Below are positions 1 to 7,510 of a stretch of 32,216 nucleotides of DNA, in pieces. The stretch lies in the IMG/VR virus record IMGVR_UViG_3300047446_000122, positions 1 through 32,216 of that record; one strand, 5' to 3'. The notes beneath the pieces were generated by a model. That model searched no databases and had not been told where the DNA came from. It saw nothing but the letters and a program-made list of their open reading frames with translations. Position 1 is the first letter of the stretch, and each line of letters opens with the position of its first letter. Source of the stretch: a virus. A program made the translations under genes and the position numbers.

Positions 1-127
1 TCGCCGATGCCCTCTCGAAAGTCGCGATCGCGCACATCGACCAAACGCACGAGAGCGATCTTTCGTTTCTCACGCGCCTCGCAAAGCGTTATGACGCCGT
101 GATGAACGTGAAAGACACGAACTTGCT
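1..127. repeat. Terminal direct repeat, copy 1 (assembly overlap of a circular molecule)
   Basis: Bases 1-127 are identical to 32090-32216. The repeat lies inside gene D and restores its reading frame when the ends are joined. 127 is a k-mer size commonly used by short-read assemblers, so this looks like the overlap left on a circular contig rather than a biological terminal repeat. Confidence 0.95.
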
Positions 128-635
128 ATTCATGCCGATCGGACACGGCACGACCGCGAGCGGCACGAAACTCGAATCGATCGAGCTGACGAGAAAGGAA
201 GGCGACCGGCATCGATTCCACGTCGCCGAGCGCGAGAACTATGCGGGCGTGCGCGCGCACTATCACGCGACCGGCCGCGCCAAGCGCAAGAGCGTCGTCG
301 TCGGGGGCGAGAACAATCACAACATCAAGGTTTTGCCCGAGACGTATGCGACCGAAGCCGAGGCGCGCGCGGCGGCGACGGCCGAATTCAATCGCACGAA
401 GCGAAGTCAAGCGACGATGGACTACACACTTGCCCTCGGCCGCCCCGATCTTTACCCCGAGATTCCCGTTTATCTGAACGGGTTCGGCAAGCCCGAGATC
501 GACGATGCCTCATGGCTGGCTAAGAAGGTGAAACACACGATCGAGGATGGCGGCTTTACGACCGCGCTCGAGCTCGAGACGCGCGACGATCCGACGAGCG
601 ACCGGCATCGCTCACATTTCCGCAAGGGCGGATAG
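1..635 (+). CDS. D: Late control protein D, tail protein (C-terminal part, continues from window end)
   Basis: This is the 3' part of P2 gene D, a baseplate hub/tail protein related to gp27 of T4 that sits between tail tube and spike. The first complete codon is at position 3. The frame is open to the window edge and joins exactly to the reading frame that starts at 31687, because bases 1-127 repeat 32090-32216. The joined gene is 1038 nt, 345 residues, close to P2 gpD (387). A family-typical segment is DQTHESDLSFLTRLAKRYDA followed by a basic C-terminus. It is the last gene of the tail operon and is followed by an intrinsic terminator. The family call is sure; the split is only an artefact of where the circle was cut. 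Confidence 0.95.
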   Translation, partial: ADALSKVAIAHIDQTHESDLSFLTRLAKRYDAVMNVKDTNLLFMPIGHGTTASGTKLESIELTRKEGDRHRFHVAERENYAGVRAHYHATGRAKRKSVVVGGENNHNIKVLPETYATEAEARAAATAEFNRTKRSQATMDYTLALGRPDLYPEIPVYLNGFGKPEIDDASWLAKKVKHTIEDGGFTTALELETRDDPTSDRHRSHFRKGG

Positions 636-666
636 GCGCGTCGCCAGGCATCAAAAAACGATCGTT

Positions 667-778
667 TACTTTACGGTTCGGCTTTGGGGCGTTTGACGCC
701 CCTTTTTTTCGCCCGTACCGTAAAGAAACCCGGTAAAGTAATCAACGTAACAAAAACCCTGCCCCTACCGGGTTTCTT
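667..778. repeat. Nested inverted repeats between gene D and the DUF6884 gene
   Basis: Two perfect inverted repeats are interleaved here. CTTTACGGT at 669-677 pairs with ACCGTAAAG at 717-725 and encloses the D terminator. AAGAAACCCGGTA at 723-735 pairs with TACCGGGTTTCTT at 766-778. The element CSGTAAAG therefore occurs three times (669 inverted, 718 and 731 direct). No T-tract follows the second repeat, so it is not a plain terminator. It could be an operator for the downstream pair of genes or recombination sites for the serine recombinase at 1561; neither is shown. Confidence 0.55.
686..709 (+). terminator. Intrinsic terminator after gene D
   Basis: A six-base GC stem (GGGGCG 686-691, CGCCCC 697-702) with a five-base loop is followed by seven Ts (703-709). 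It lies 50 bases after the stop of D and closes the long late tail operon. Confidence 0.85.
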
Positions 779-794
779 AACGCAAGGCGACCAT

Positions 795-1568
795 ATGCAA
801 AAAACCCTCGTTCTCATGGCGTGCTCGGCGACGAAAGCCGATGCGCCCGCGCCAGCCCTCGAGCTGTATCGCGGCGTCATGTATTCGACCTTCAAAGCCA
901 ACGCGGCGAGCACGCAAGCCGTTGTGATCCTCTCGGCCAAGCACGGTTTTGTCGGAGCCGGCCAGGTTATCGAGCCGTATGAGCAACGCATGACCGAGGC
1001 GCGCGCCGATGAAATGATTTCGGAGCTCCCCGACTTCGATGCGATCGCCTGGCCGCGCAATGTGGGCTCGATCCTGCTCGCCGGCGGCAAGGCATATCGG
1101 CGCGTGATGCGCGCGGCGATCGAGCGGCGCATCGAGCTCGGCGTGCTCGCGGCCGATGTTGAGCTCAAAGAGACGGACGGCGCCGGCATCGGCTATCAGC
1201 GCGCGCAGCTCGGCGCGTATCTGCGCGAGAGCGCGGCGACGCCCGAGCTCGTGTGCGGCCCGATTAGCGATGAAATCCGCGATGCGCTCAAGGCCGCGAT
1301 CGCCAAGCGCGAACCCGTTACGCTCACGCCTGGCGGCGGCATTGTGTTCGTCAACTACGGCACGTCTGAGCAAGACATGATCGACGCGGCCGAGCTCGCT
1401 TGCCCGCATTGCGGCGGAAGCGGACATAAAGACGACGTGATAAAGCCGGCCGACGCATACCCGATCGCCGTCGAGCTCTGGAAAGCGGCGAACGCTGTCG
1501 GGTTCGGCGAGTTTCAAACCATCGTTGAGCGCCTACTCGTGACGAACGGGAGCGCGAGCCATGCGTGA
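795..1568 (+). CDS. DUF6884-like protein with C-terminal CxxCxGxGH motif
   Basis: The 257-residue product starts at ATG 795, after an AAGGCGA ribosome site; longer in-frame starts would run through the D terminator. The N-terminal ~130 residues resemble DUF6884 proteins: a start of the form LVLMACSATK, then a LYRGVMYSTFKA segment and VVILSAKHGFVGAGQVIEPY. The biochemical role of that family is not established as far as I know, although a nucleotide-processing fold has been suggested for related proteins. Near residues 200-210 is CPHCGGSGH, one DnaJ-type zinc-knuckle half. The end overlaps the recombinase start by 8 bases, so the two genes are probably translated together. The family match is from memory; function is unknown. 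Confidence 0.6.
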   Translation: MQKTLVLMACSATKADAPAPALELYRGVMYSTFKANAASTQAVVILSAKHGFVGAGQVIEPYEQRMTEARADEMISELPDFDAIAWPRNVGSILLAGGKAYRRVMRAAIERRIELGVLAADVELKETDGAGIGYQRAQLGAYLRESAATPELVCGPISDEIRDALKAAIAKREPVTLTPGGGIVFVNYGTSEQDMIDAAELACPHCGGSGHKDDVIKPADAYPIAVELWKAANAVGFGEFQTIVERLLVTNGSASHA

Positions 1569-2235
1569 TCCGGCCGATAAAGGAACGCTCGATATCGTCA
1601 CGGGCGGCATGCGTATCGGCTATGCGCGCGTGTCAACGGTCGATCAAAATCTCGAGCTGCAGCGCGACGCCCTCGCTCGAGCTGGATGCGTACAGGTGTA
1701 TGAAGAAAAGGCGAGCGGCAAATCAAAGTCGGGGCGGCCCGAGCTCGCGAACATGCTGCGCGCATTGCGCAAGGGCGACACGTTGATCGTGTGGCGCCTC
1801 GATCGCCTCGGCCGCTCGCTTGCTGATCTCGTGCATATCGTCGCCGAGCTCGGCGAGCGCGGCATCGCATTCGAGAGCATGTCGGAAAAGATCGATACGT
1901 CGAGCGCGCAAGGCCGCATGTTTTTCGGTTTCATCGCGGCGATGGCGCAATATCAACGCGACGTGATTAGCGAGAACACCCTCGCCGGATTGAAAGCGGC
2001 TCGAGCTCGAGGGCGCAACGGCGGCCGCCCCCCTGCGCTCGACGATGCCGCGATCGTCGAGATTCGCGCACTCATGCAAAGCCCTGATATCTCGATGACG
2101 AGCATTGCAAAGCGTTATGGCGTGAGCAAGCCGACGCTATACAACACCCTCAAACGAGCGGAGAAGAAAGAAGCCGAAACGCTCGCGGCGAAACCTACCG
2201 CACGCGACACACGTGCGCGACGCAATACCCGATGA
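1561..2235 (+). CDS. Serine recombinase of the resolvase/invertase family
   Basis: The 224-residue protein is a small serine recombinase like Hin, Gin and Tn3 resolvase, which cut and rejoin DNA through a serine-DNA link. Visible parts are the catalytic YARVSTVDQN (Ser25, Arg23), WRLDRLGRSL (Arg82, Arg85), the long E helix near 125-150, and a C-terminal helix-turn-helix at about 164-200 (MTSIAKRYGVSKPTLYNTL). ATG 1561 follows GGGAG and overlaps the upstream gene; ATG 1609 would give the usual short N-terminus (MRIGYARVST) but has a weak ribosome site. No invertible segment was seen near it or in the tail-fibre gene. In a plasmid prophage the simplest role is resolving multimers; this is inference. 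Its 3' end overlaps the convergent repressor gene by 41 bases. Confidence 0.9.
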   Translation: MRDPADKGTLDIVTGGMRIGYARVSTVDQNLELQRDALARAGCVQVYEEKASGKSKSGRPELANMLRALRKGDTLIVWRLDRLGRSLADLVHIVAELGERGIAFESMSEKIDTSSAQGRMFFGFIAAMAQYQRDVISENTLAGLKAARARGRNGGRPPALDDAAIVEIRALMQSPDISMTSIAKRYGVSKPTLYNTLKRAEKKEAETLAAKPTARDTRARRNTR

Positions 2236-2860
2236 TCTCTATGTCGTCGGCGTGATCGGCCTCGATCACGTCTGTCGCATAGTGCGGGTTATCACAGTGC
2301 AAGTGCAGCGCGCCCCCGTGCATACGCTGCACGCGTCGTATTCTCATACTCTCGCCCACGCGCACCACATATACGCCGTCTGTATCTCGCGGCCGTCTAT
2401 CGATTAGCAACACGTCGCCGTCGCATATCGTCGGCGACATGGCATCGCCCCCGTTTCGCATCGCGATCGTGTCGTCGATGCTTACACCCTGCCCCTCTAG
2501 CCAACCGATCGGAAACCTAAGCGTAAGCCTCGCATCGCCCTCTAAGAAAGTCGCCATGTCGAAAGCCCGCACCTCGACATGGTTCTCGCTCGAGCTGGCC
2601 TCGACCTCGGGATGCAATGCGAGCTCGGGCTCGTCGATGCCTGGCAAACCTCGGCCGAGCACAAGCCAATCTAGGCTGATCCCTTTTTGTTCGGCAATAG
2701 CTAGGCACTCGGCGAGCGGCAAGCGTTCGCGGATTTTCCAGACTGCAACTTGACTGCGCGATACCCCTATCGCCTCGGCCAATTCCACATCCTTAGAAAC
2801 CCCTAATACCTCTTTCATTCTGTCAACGATGGCTTGAATAAGCACCTTTTTATCTCGCAT
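2195..2860 (-). CDS. CI-like phage repressor with degenerate S24 peptidase domain
   Basis: This is a leftward 221-residue repressor counted from ATG 2860. A TTG at 2902 would add 14 residues (235 in all), but that codon lies almost on the predicted transcription start. The N-terminal helix-turn-helix (GVSKDVELAEAIGVSRSQVA, then WKIRERLP) resembles the Phage_CI_repr/XRE fold. The C-terminal half has the S24 (LexA/CI) layout, but the catalytic Ser of the usual GDSMxPT is Ala (GDAMSPTICDGD) and the Lys of VKR is Arg (RIRRVQR), residues 154 and 189 of the long form. Dimerization and DNA binding may persist, but self-cleavage should not. It is divergent from the early operon and shares a palindromic control region with it. 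It should maintain the lysogenic plasmid state. Confidence 0.9.
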   Translation of the reverse strand: MRDKKVLIQAIVDRMKEVLGVSKDVELAEAIGVSRSQVAVWKIRERLPLAECLAIAEQKGISLDWLVLGRGLPGIDEPELALHPEVEASSSENHVEVRAFDMATFLEGDARLTLRFPIGWLEGQGVSIDDTIAMRNGGDAMSPTICDGDVLLIDRRPRDTDGVYVVRVGESMRIRRVQRMHGGALHLHCDNPHYATDVIEADHADDIEIIGYCVAHVCRVR

Positions 2861-2912
2861 TTCGGCCGTTAAATATTTCAATAAATTATGTGCGTTTGGC
2901 AACGGTAAGGCA

Positions 2913-2918
2913 TATAAT
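2913..2918 (+). promoter_or_regulatory. Candidate early promoter -10 box (rightward)
   Basis: A perfect TATAAT stands at 2913-2918, about 48 bases before the ribbon-helix-helix gene. No good -35 is found at 17 bp; TTGGCA at 2896-2901 is too close. The promoter would overlap the leftward repressor promoter, as expected for a lysis/lysogeny switch. Confidence 0.45.
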
Positions 2919-2943
2919 TACGTTCAGTAACACTTAGCGACAA
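2915..2943 (-). promoter_or_regulatory. Candidate repressor promoter (leftward)
   Basis: Read leftward, TTGTCG (2943-2938) and TAATTA (2920-2915) are separated by 17 bases, each matching 4 of 6 consensus positions. Transcription would start near 2908, giving a leader of about 48 bases to ATG 2860. The -35 element overlaps the palindrome at 2941-2957, which would allow autoregulation. Confidence 0.45.
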
Positions 2944-2957
2944 TCTGTTACAGATTG
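2941..2957. promoter_or_regulatory. 17-bp operator-like palindrome
   Basis: CAATCTG-TTA-CAGATTG is a perfect inverted repeat with 7-base arms around a 3-base centre. It lies just before the early gene at 2966 and over the -35 of the repressor promoter. It is the best candidate for a binding site of the CI-like repressor or of the small ribbon-helix-helix protein. Confidence 0.55.
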
Positions 2958-2965
2958 AAAACAAA

Positions 2966-3148
2966 ATGCCTCTTACCACTGCGAATCAAACGGCGAAACG
3001 AGTGCCGATCACCATGAGCGGCGACGAAATCGACACATTGCAAACCCTTGCCAAAGCCAACGAACGGAGCGCCGCGTCGATGGCACGCATTATCTATCTC
3101 GAGGGACTTAAAACGTATGCGCTCACAATTAAAAAGCGCAAGCGTTAA
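2966..3148 (+). CDS. Small ribbon-helix-helix (CopG/Arc-like) protein
   Basis: The 60-residue protein is the first gene of the early operon. A short basic strand (KRVPITMS) is followed by two helices (about 19-30 and 35-52) and a basic tail ending KKRKR, which fits a ribbon-helix-helix DNA-binding dimer. Placed opposite the repressor it occupies the position of Cox/Cro-type proteins in P2-like phages, so it may counter the repressor. That role is inferred from position only. The ribosome site is weak. It could instead be a copy-number or partition regulator of the plasmid. Confidence 0.6.
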   Translation: MPLTTANQTAKRVPITMSGDEIDTLQTLAKANERSAASMARIIYLEGLKTYALTIKKRKR

Positions 3149-3220
3149 GCGTCTTATTAAAAAGGATTGACCGTTAGGAAGGCCGGGGGCGGATACCTTA
3201 CCGAGCGGAGAAACAAAACA

Positions 3221-3469
3221 ATGCGAATCACTCTGTCCTGTCCGCATTGCCGTAGTCGCGTGATAGCACGCACGTCGCGAGAGCTCACGACCACGCTGCG
3301 AGAGATTACTTTTATGTGCATGAACGCTATGTGCGGACATACGTTTGTTGCGAATCTCGAAGCGGTTCGAACTCTGTCGCCGAGCGCGATGCCGAATCCG
3401 GCGATCGCTCTGCCGATCTCGATGCACGTGAAAGAGCGCGTAATGCAACAACTTCAATTGCTCGACTGA
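3221..3469 (+). CDS. ogr: Ogr/Delta-family late transcription activator
   Basis: The 82-residue product is a zinc-finger activator of phage late promoters, the P2 Ogr family, which recruits RNA polymerase through its alpha subunit. The four zinc ligands have exactly the family spacing: Cys7-x2-Cys10-x22-Cys33-x4-Cys38, followed by GHTFVANLEAVRTLSPSA, a hallmark stretch. ATG 3221 was chosen because it follows a GGAG site and gives the canonical N-terminus; the frame is open upstream to 3167. In P2 itself ogr lies beside D; here it sits in the early operon behind the switch, so late gene expression would follow derepression. Confidence 0.93.
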   Translation: MRITLSCPHCRSRVIARTSRELTTTLREITFMCMNAMCGHTFVANLEAVRTLSPSAMPNPAIALPISMHVKERVMQQLQLLD

Positions 3470-3493
3470 CGAGCGAACACGAGGGACCAAACA

Positions 3494-3901
3494 ATGCAAA
3501 ACAACATCGATCAAACAATGCACTATGTTGCGCTTGGTTTCCTGGCTCAACACCAGGGCGAACACCTCGCGCACGATCGGCCGTTGCTCGTCGAGCGTTG
3601 TGTCGGATACCTGATGGAAAATCACATGCTCTCGAGCCGTGAGGCGGAAATCGTCGCGCTGCAAGCACTCGGCGAATTCGACTCGCGCGGCTGCCGTGCG
3701 TATGTCGATATGTCGCTCACGACGAGTCACAGTGTTTTCGTGCGCGATCCGGCCAACGGCCGCATGCGTGTGTTCACCGTCGCCGAGCTGATCGATCTTG
3801 TTAAGACGCCCGCGCTCGCGAGCCTGCCCGTGCCGAGCACGCGTCGCATGTTCGAGAACGGCCTCAACGACAACGCCCGCGACGCGCAGCTCGCACAGTA
3901 A
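3494..3901 (+). CDS. Hypothetical protein, early operon
   Basis: The 135-residue protein has a GAGGGA ribosome site 8 bases before ATG 3494. I do not recognise a family. It is acidic to neutral, predicted mostly helical (residues 1-65), with a mid segment SHSVFVRDPANGRMRVFTVAELIDL that looks like a beta-hairpin and helix. There is no signal peptide and there are no membrane segments. It lies between ogr and the primase on the same strand, so it is probably a replication or regulatory accessory protein. Confidence 0.65.
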   Translation: MQNNIDQTMHYVALGFLAQHQGEHLAHDRPLLVERCVGYLMENHMLSSREAEIVALQALGEFDSRGCRAYVDMSLTTSHSVFVRDPANGRMRVFTVAELIDLVKTPALASLPVPSTRRMFENGLNDNARDAQLAQ

Positions 3902-3915
3902 GAAATCCCCCGAAC

Positions 3916-3990
3916 ATGACGAACGATGCCGCGCTCGCTGGAGCTGCGGCCGGGGGGAAGTCACGCCCGCGTTTCGCGAACACTGAATAA
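3916..3990 (+). CDS. Possible 24-residue leader peptide before the primase
   Basis: An ATG at 3916 opens a 25-codon frame ending in TAA at 3988-3990, three bases before the primase ATG and in the same frame as it. Neither start has a clear ribosome site, so coupled re-initiation is possible. It could equally be chance. Confidence 0.25.
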   Translation: MTNDAALAGAAAGGKSRPRFANTE

Positions 3991-3993
3991 AAC

Positions 3994-6759
3994 ATGGCAT
4001 CGATTGACGAACTCAAGAAACTGATCGACCTGCACGACCTGGCCGATCGTTTAGGCATCAAGCAAGGCAAGGGCGGCGAAAAGGCGAACTACCATTCGCC
4101 GCATAGCGCCGACAAAAACCCCTCGCTCTCGATCTTTCCGGCACGCCCCGCGCGCGGCACCGGGTTTAAGGATCACTCGGCCAATATCGGCGGCTCGTGC
4201 GTTGATCTGGTTATGCACGTGCAAGGTTGCGACGTGACCGAGGCAATGCGCTACCTGCACGACGCGTTCAATATCCCGCGCGATCGCCCCGAGGCGCCCG
4301 CCGAGCGACGCCCGAAAACGGCGATCGACTATGCGGCCGAGCGCGCGATCGAGAACCGCCAGAAAGCACGCGACTATCTCAAGTCGCGCGGCATTCTCGA
4401 TGCGGCAATCGACCGCGCCCTCAAGTGCGAAACCCTGGGTTTCAACGATTGGACAAGCCCGAAAAAGCCGGCCGGCGAAGTCGGGCACGGCGGCCCCGCT
4501 GCGGCATTCGTCATACGAGAGCACAACGGCACGCGCGCCGTCGCCGTTGACATGCGCTATATCGACCCCGCGCTCAATGGCGGCGTTAAGACGCAGACGA
4601 TCGGCGAAAAAGACGGTTACGGATGGACGGCTGATCCGCGCAAGCTGGAAAAGGCCGAGCGCGTCGTGATCGTCGAGAGCGCGATCAATGCCCTCTCGAT
4701 CGACTCGTGCAACATCGGCGCGACGGCGACCTATGCGATTCGCGGCGTCGGCAATGTGCACAACATCGATTTTTCGTTTCTGCGCGGCAAGCAAGTCGTG
4801 ATCTGTCTGGACAACGACGAGCCGATCGCGGACGGCCCGCGCAAGGGCGAGCGCCCCGGCCCCGACGCGGCGTGTGCGCTGTATGAGCGCCTTACCGCGC
4901 TCAACATCGCGGCGATGCTCGTCGATCAATCCGAATGGGTTCGCGACCTGGCTGACGGCGCGACGACGAAGAAAGAGACGATCAACGATGCAAACGACTA
5001 CCTGCAATTGCGCGGCGCCGACGAGCTGCGCAAGGCGTTGTTTCGCCTCGAGCCCTGGATCATTGCCGGCATGTCGCCCGATGCCGGCGAACATGCGCGC
5101 GTGTGGCTGCCCGAGCAAGATCACCGCCAGTACAGCCGATATCGCACGCGTGCCGACTTTCTTAGCTACATGGCAAAGACCGGCGACGGCGAAGATGAAA
5201 AGCCGTCTTATATCGACGTTGCCGGTTTTCGCGTTGCCTCGCTCAGTCGTGTAGCTGTCGCGAGCGCACAGGCGACCATGACCGGCGATCCGGACAACGC
5301 CCCGACGCCCTATTTCGCTGTGACCGTGCAGACGCCTCGCCACGGCGCGAACCTCACGCGCTCAGTGCTCAACGACAAGCAAGTGCACAACCTCGCCATG
5401 TGGCAACAATTCGGCCCGATCTGGGAGCCGAAACGCTTTTCGCGCATGCTGTCGATCCTCGAGCGCACCGCGCACCTCGGCGCACGCAGCGCGTCGAATT
5501 TCGTCGGCCTGGCCTGGCGCGATGGCCGGCTCGTCGTCAATGAAGGCCCGGACTGTTACTTTACGAACCCCGAGCAACAATGCCCGTATTACAACCTCAC
5601 CTTTACGACCGGCACGCCCTCGGACGCGGCCCGCGTCATTCAGAAATACCAGGAGACGTTTAAGCAAAACGCGGCATCGATCGCGCTCGTGTGGGGGCTC
5701 GGCGGGCACCTGAAAGCGTTGCTCGGATTCTGGCCGCACATGATGATGCAAGCCGACAAGAGCGCCGGTAAATCGACGCTTATCAAGGCGATCGAGCGCA
5801 CGATCGGTTTCACGATGTTCTCGGGGCAATCGCTGCAAACCGAGTTTCGCTTGCTCACAAGCATCTCGCACACGTCGCACCCTGTCGGATGGGAAGAATT
5901 GAGCGCGCGCAAGCAAGACGTGATCGATAAAGCTGTCGGACTGCTGCAGGAAAACTACCAATACACCATCACGAAGCGCGGTTCGGAAATGACGGAATAC
6001 GTGCTTTCGGCGCCCGTGTTGCTCGCTGGTGAGGACGTGCCCGTTAAATCGCTGCACGGCAAGCTCTGCCGCACGAACCTCACCGGCAAGAAAGGCCCGA
6101 TGTTGCCGCGCGATCTGCCGCGTTTCCCCGTGCGTCAATGGCTGCAATACCTCGCCGAGCTCGACCGTGCGGCCGTGCTCGACAAATACGACGAGCTGCG
6201 CGCGTATTGCATTTCTAAGAGCTGCGCGAGCCCCGACGATGAAGGCGGAAAGCGCATGGCGAGCAACTATGCCGCGATGCTGCTCGCCTGGGGCTATCTC
6301 TGCGACTTCGCCGGCTTGCCGACGAGCGCCGGCAACTTTGGCGCCGACTTGCTCGCCGAAATGAATCGCCACGTGTCGGAGACGACCGCCGAGCGTTCGC
6401 CCTGGGTTTGGATTCTCGAGAGCGCGCTCTCGGAGATCGACGCCGGCAATTTCAAGCACCCGTTTAAGTTTGATGACGTGGACGGCGAAGATTGTTTGCT
6501 CGTGCGGCCCTCGCACATCATGGATCACATTTCCGGCTCGAGCGGCTTGCGCGACAAGTGGAACGGCTTGCCCGTGAAATCGCCGGCCGTGTTCCGCCGG
6601 CAATTGCTCTCGGCCGGCGTCACTGTCGGCGACAAAGAGATCGAGCGCACGATCTTTATGAAGCGCGTCGCGCACCTCACGCCCCTTTCGCTGTCGCGCC
6701 TGGCGTCGTATGGCCTCTCTGTCGGCCGACGCCTCGATCACGTTCACGAGAACGCCTAA
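3994..6759 (+). CDS. TOPRIM primase fused to DUF927-type helicase
   Basis: This 921-residue replication protein combines primase and helicase. The N-terminal ~75 residues align in layout with the CHC2 zinc domain (YHSPHSADKNPSLSIF and FKDHSANIGGSCVDLV), but the metal-binding cysteines are mostly replaced. The TOPRIM domain lies near residues 222-320, with catalytic Glu228 (VIVESA) and the DxD pair at 273-275 (CLDNDE). The C-terminal half is DUF927/superfamily 3-like, with a Walker A at 586-595 (QADKSAGKST) and an acidic VGWEE segment downstream. It would prime and unwind the plasmid-phage origin together with Rep. P2 has no counterpart; similar proteins occur in plasmids and prophages. The start follows the 24-codon frame by three bases. 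Confidence 0.9.
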   Translation: MASIDELKKLIDLHDLADRLGIKQGKGGEKANYHSPHSADKNPSLSIFPARPARGTGFKDHSANIGGSCVDLVMHVQGCDVTEAMRYLHDAFNIPRDRPEAPAERRPKTAIDYAAERAIENRQKARDYLKSRGILDAAIDRALKCETLGFNDWTSPKKPAGEVGHGGPAAAFVIREHNGTRAVAVDMRYIDPALNGGVKTQTIGEKDGYGWTADPRKLEKAERVVIVESAINALSIDSCNIGATATYAIRGVGNVHNIDFSFLRGKQVVICLDNDEPIADGPRKGERPGPDAACALYERLTALNIAAMLVDQSEWVRDLADGATTKKETINDANDYLQLRGADELRKALFRLEPWIIAGMSPDAGEHARVWLPEQDHRQYSRYRTRADFLSYMAKTGDGEDEKPSYIDVAGFRVASLSRVAVASAQATMTGDPDNAPTPYFAVTVQTPRHGANLTRSVLNDKQVHNLAMWQQFGPIWEPKRFSRMLSILERTAHLGARSASNFVGLAWRDGRLVVNEGPDCYFTNPEQQCPYYNLTFTTGTPSDAARVIQKYQETFKQNAASIALVWGLGGHLKALLGFWPHMMMQADKSAGKSTLIKAIERTIGFTMFSGQSLQTEFRLLTSISHTSHPVGWEELSARKQDVIDKAVGLLQENYQYTITKRGSEMTEYVLSAPVLLAGEDVPVKSLHGKLCRTNLTGKKGPMLPRDLPRFPVRQWLQYLAELDRAAVLDKYDELRAYCISKSCASPDDEGGKRMASNYAAMLLAWGYLCDFAGLPTSAGNFGADLLAEMNRHVSETTAERSPWVWILESALSEIDAGNFKHPFKFDDVDGEDCLLVRPSHIMDHISGSSGLRDKWNGLPVKSPAVFRRQLLSAGVTVGDKEIERTIFMKRVAHLTPLSLSRLASYGLSVGRRLDHVHENA

Positions 6760-6860
6760 ATCCGGCCGCCAGGCGCCCCGCGCGCCGGCCGCCCTCACAT
6801 TCCCTCGACCAACCCTCGCCGGCCGCGTGTGCGGCCCGCCAGCAAGCCAGGAAAAAGAAC

Positions 6861-7058
6861 ATGCAGACCACGAAAGCCCGCGCGCGGCGCATCAAGAATT
6901 CGACGGTATGGCTCGTCACTCACGCCGACACACCCGTGTCGGCAATTTGGCCCCTGCCGCACGACGCGGCGAAAATGCTGATCGAGTCGGCCGTGCGCGA
7001 CGCGCAGCTCGGCATCGAACATCGCTCGATGACGCCGATCGCCGAGGCGCGAGCATGA
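6861..7058 (+). CDS. Small hypothetical protein
   Basis: The 65-residue protein starts at ATG 6861 after AGGA, with a very basic N-terminus (KARARRIKN) and a central STVWLVTHADTPVSAIWPLP segment. Its stop overlaps the start of the next gene (ATGA at 7055-7058), so it is translated as part of the primase operon. No family recognised. About 100 GC-rich bases without a gene separate it from the primase. Confidence 0.6.
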   Translation: MQTTKARARRIKNSTVWLVTHADTPVSAIWPLPHDAAKMLIESAVRDAQLGIEHRSMTPIAEARA

Positions 7059-7510
7059 GCGCCGGCCGCAAGCCGACGATCCGGCTAAAGATCCTCGACA
7101 TGCTTCGCCAGTACGGCCCGATGAGCGTGCGCGAAATGGCCGACGAGCTCGGCGTCGCCCCGCAAAACGTCAAGAGCTCGATTCGCTCGATGCGCGAAGC
7201 CGAGGCGCGCGGCGAGCCCCGCCTCGTCTATGTGTGCGAATGGGAATTTCCGTCGCGCCCGCATGGCGGCCGAGAAAATGCCTTGTGGGCTCTCGGTTCG
7301 AAGAAGGATAAGAAGCGCCCGCCGACCGATCCGCGGATCGCGTGGAACCGCTACGAGCGCGACAAACGCGGCCCGATTCGCCGCGCGCAACGCCTGGCCG
7401 CGAAAGTCGCGAAGGAAGTCGGCGCCGGCGCCGGCGCCGCGTCGGGCAATCCGTTCGGCCTGATGATCGCGCAGCTCGCGCGCAGCTCGACCGAGAGCGC
7501 CGCGCAATGA
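7055..7510 (+). CDS. Winged-helix DNA-binding protein
   Basis: The 151-residue protein carries an N-terminal helix-turn-helix of the winged type: RLKILDMLRQYGPMSVREMA then DELGVAPQNVKSSIRSMREA, followed by a wing-like VYVCEWEF. The rest is basic and low in complexity (KKDKKRPP, a GAGAGAASG linker). It overlaps both neighbours by four bases (ATGA). Function is unknown; position suggests control of replication or copy number. The fold call rests on pattern only. Confidence 0.65.
   Translation: MSAGRKPTIRLKILDMLRQYGPMSVREMADELGVAPQNVKSSIRSMREAEARGEPRLVYVCEWEFPSRPHGGRENALWALGSKKDKKRPPTDPRIAWNRYERDKRGPIRRAQRLAAKVAKEVGAGAGAASGNPFGLMIAQLARSSTESAAQ

Noticed and set aside
1-127. Biological terminal repeat of a linear phage
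   Set aside because: The repeat lies inside gene D, has an assembler-typical length, and P2-type phages use short cohesive ends.
2948-4000. Minus-strand 350-codon frame over the RHH, ogr and unknown genes
   Set aside because: It is antisense to three genes with ribosome sites, one of them a certain Ogr; it shows no family features.
4051-6798. Minus-strand frames of 430 and 478 codons opposite the primase
   Set aside because: They are antisense shadows caused by high third-position GC; the plus frame carries clear TOPRIM and Walker motifs.
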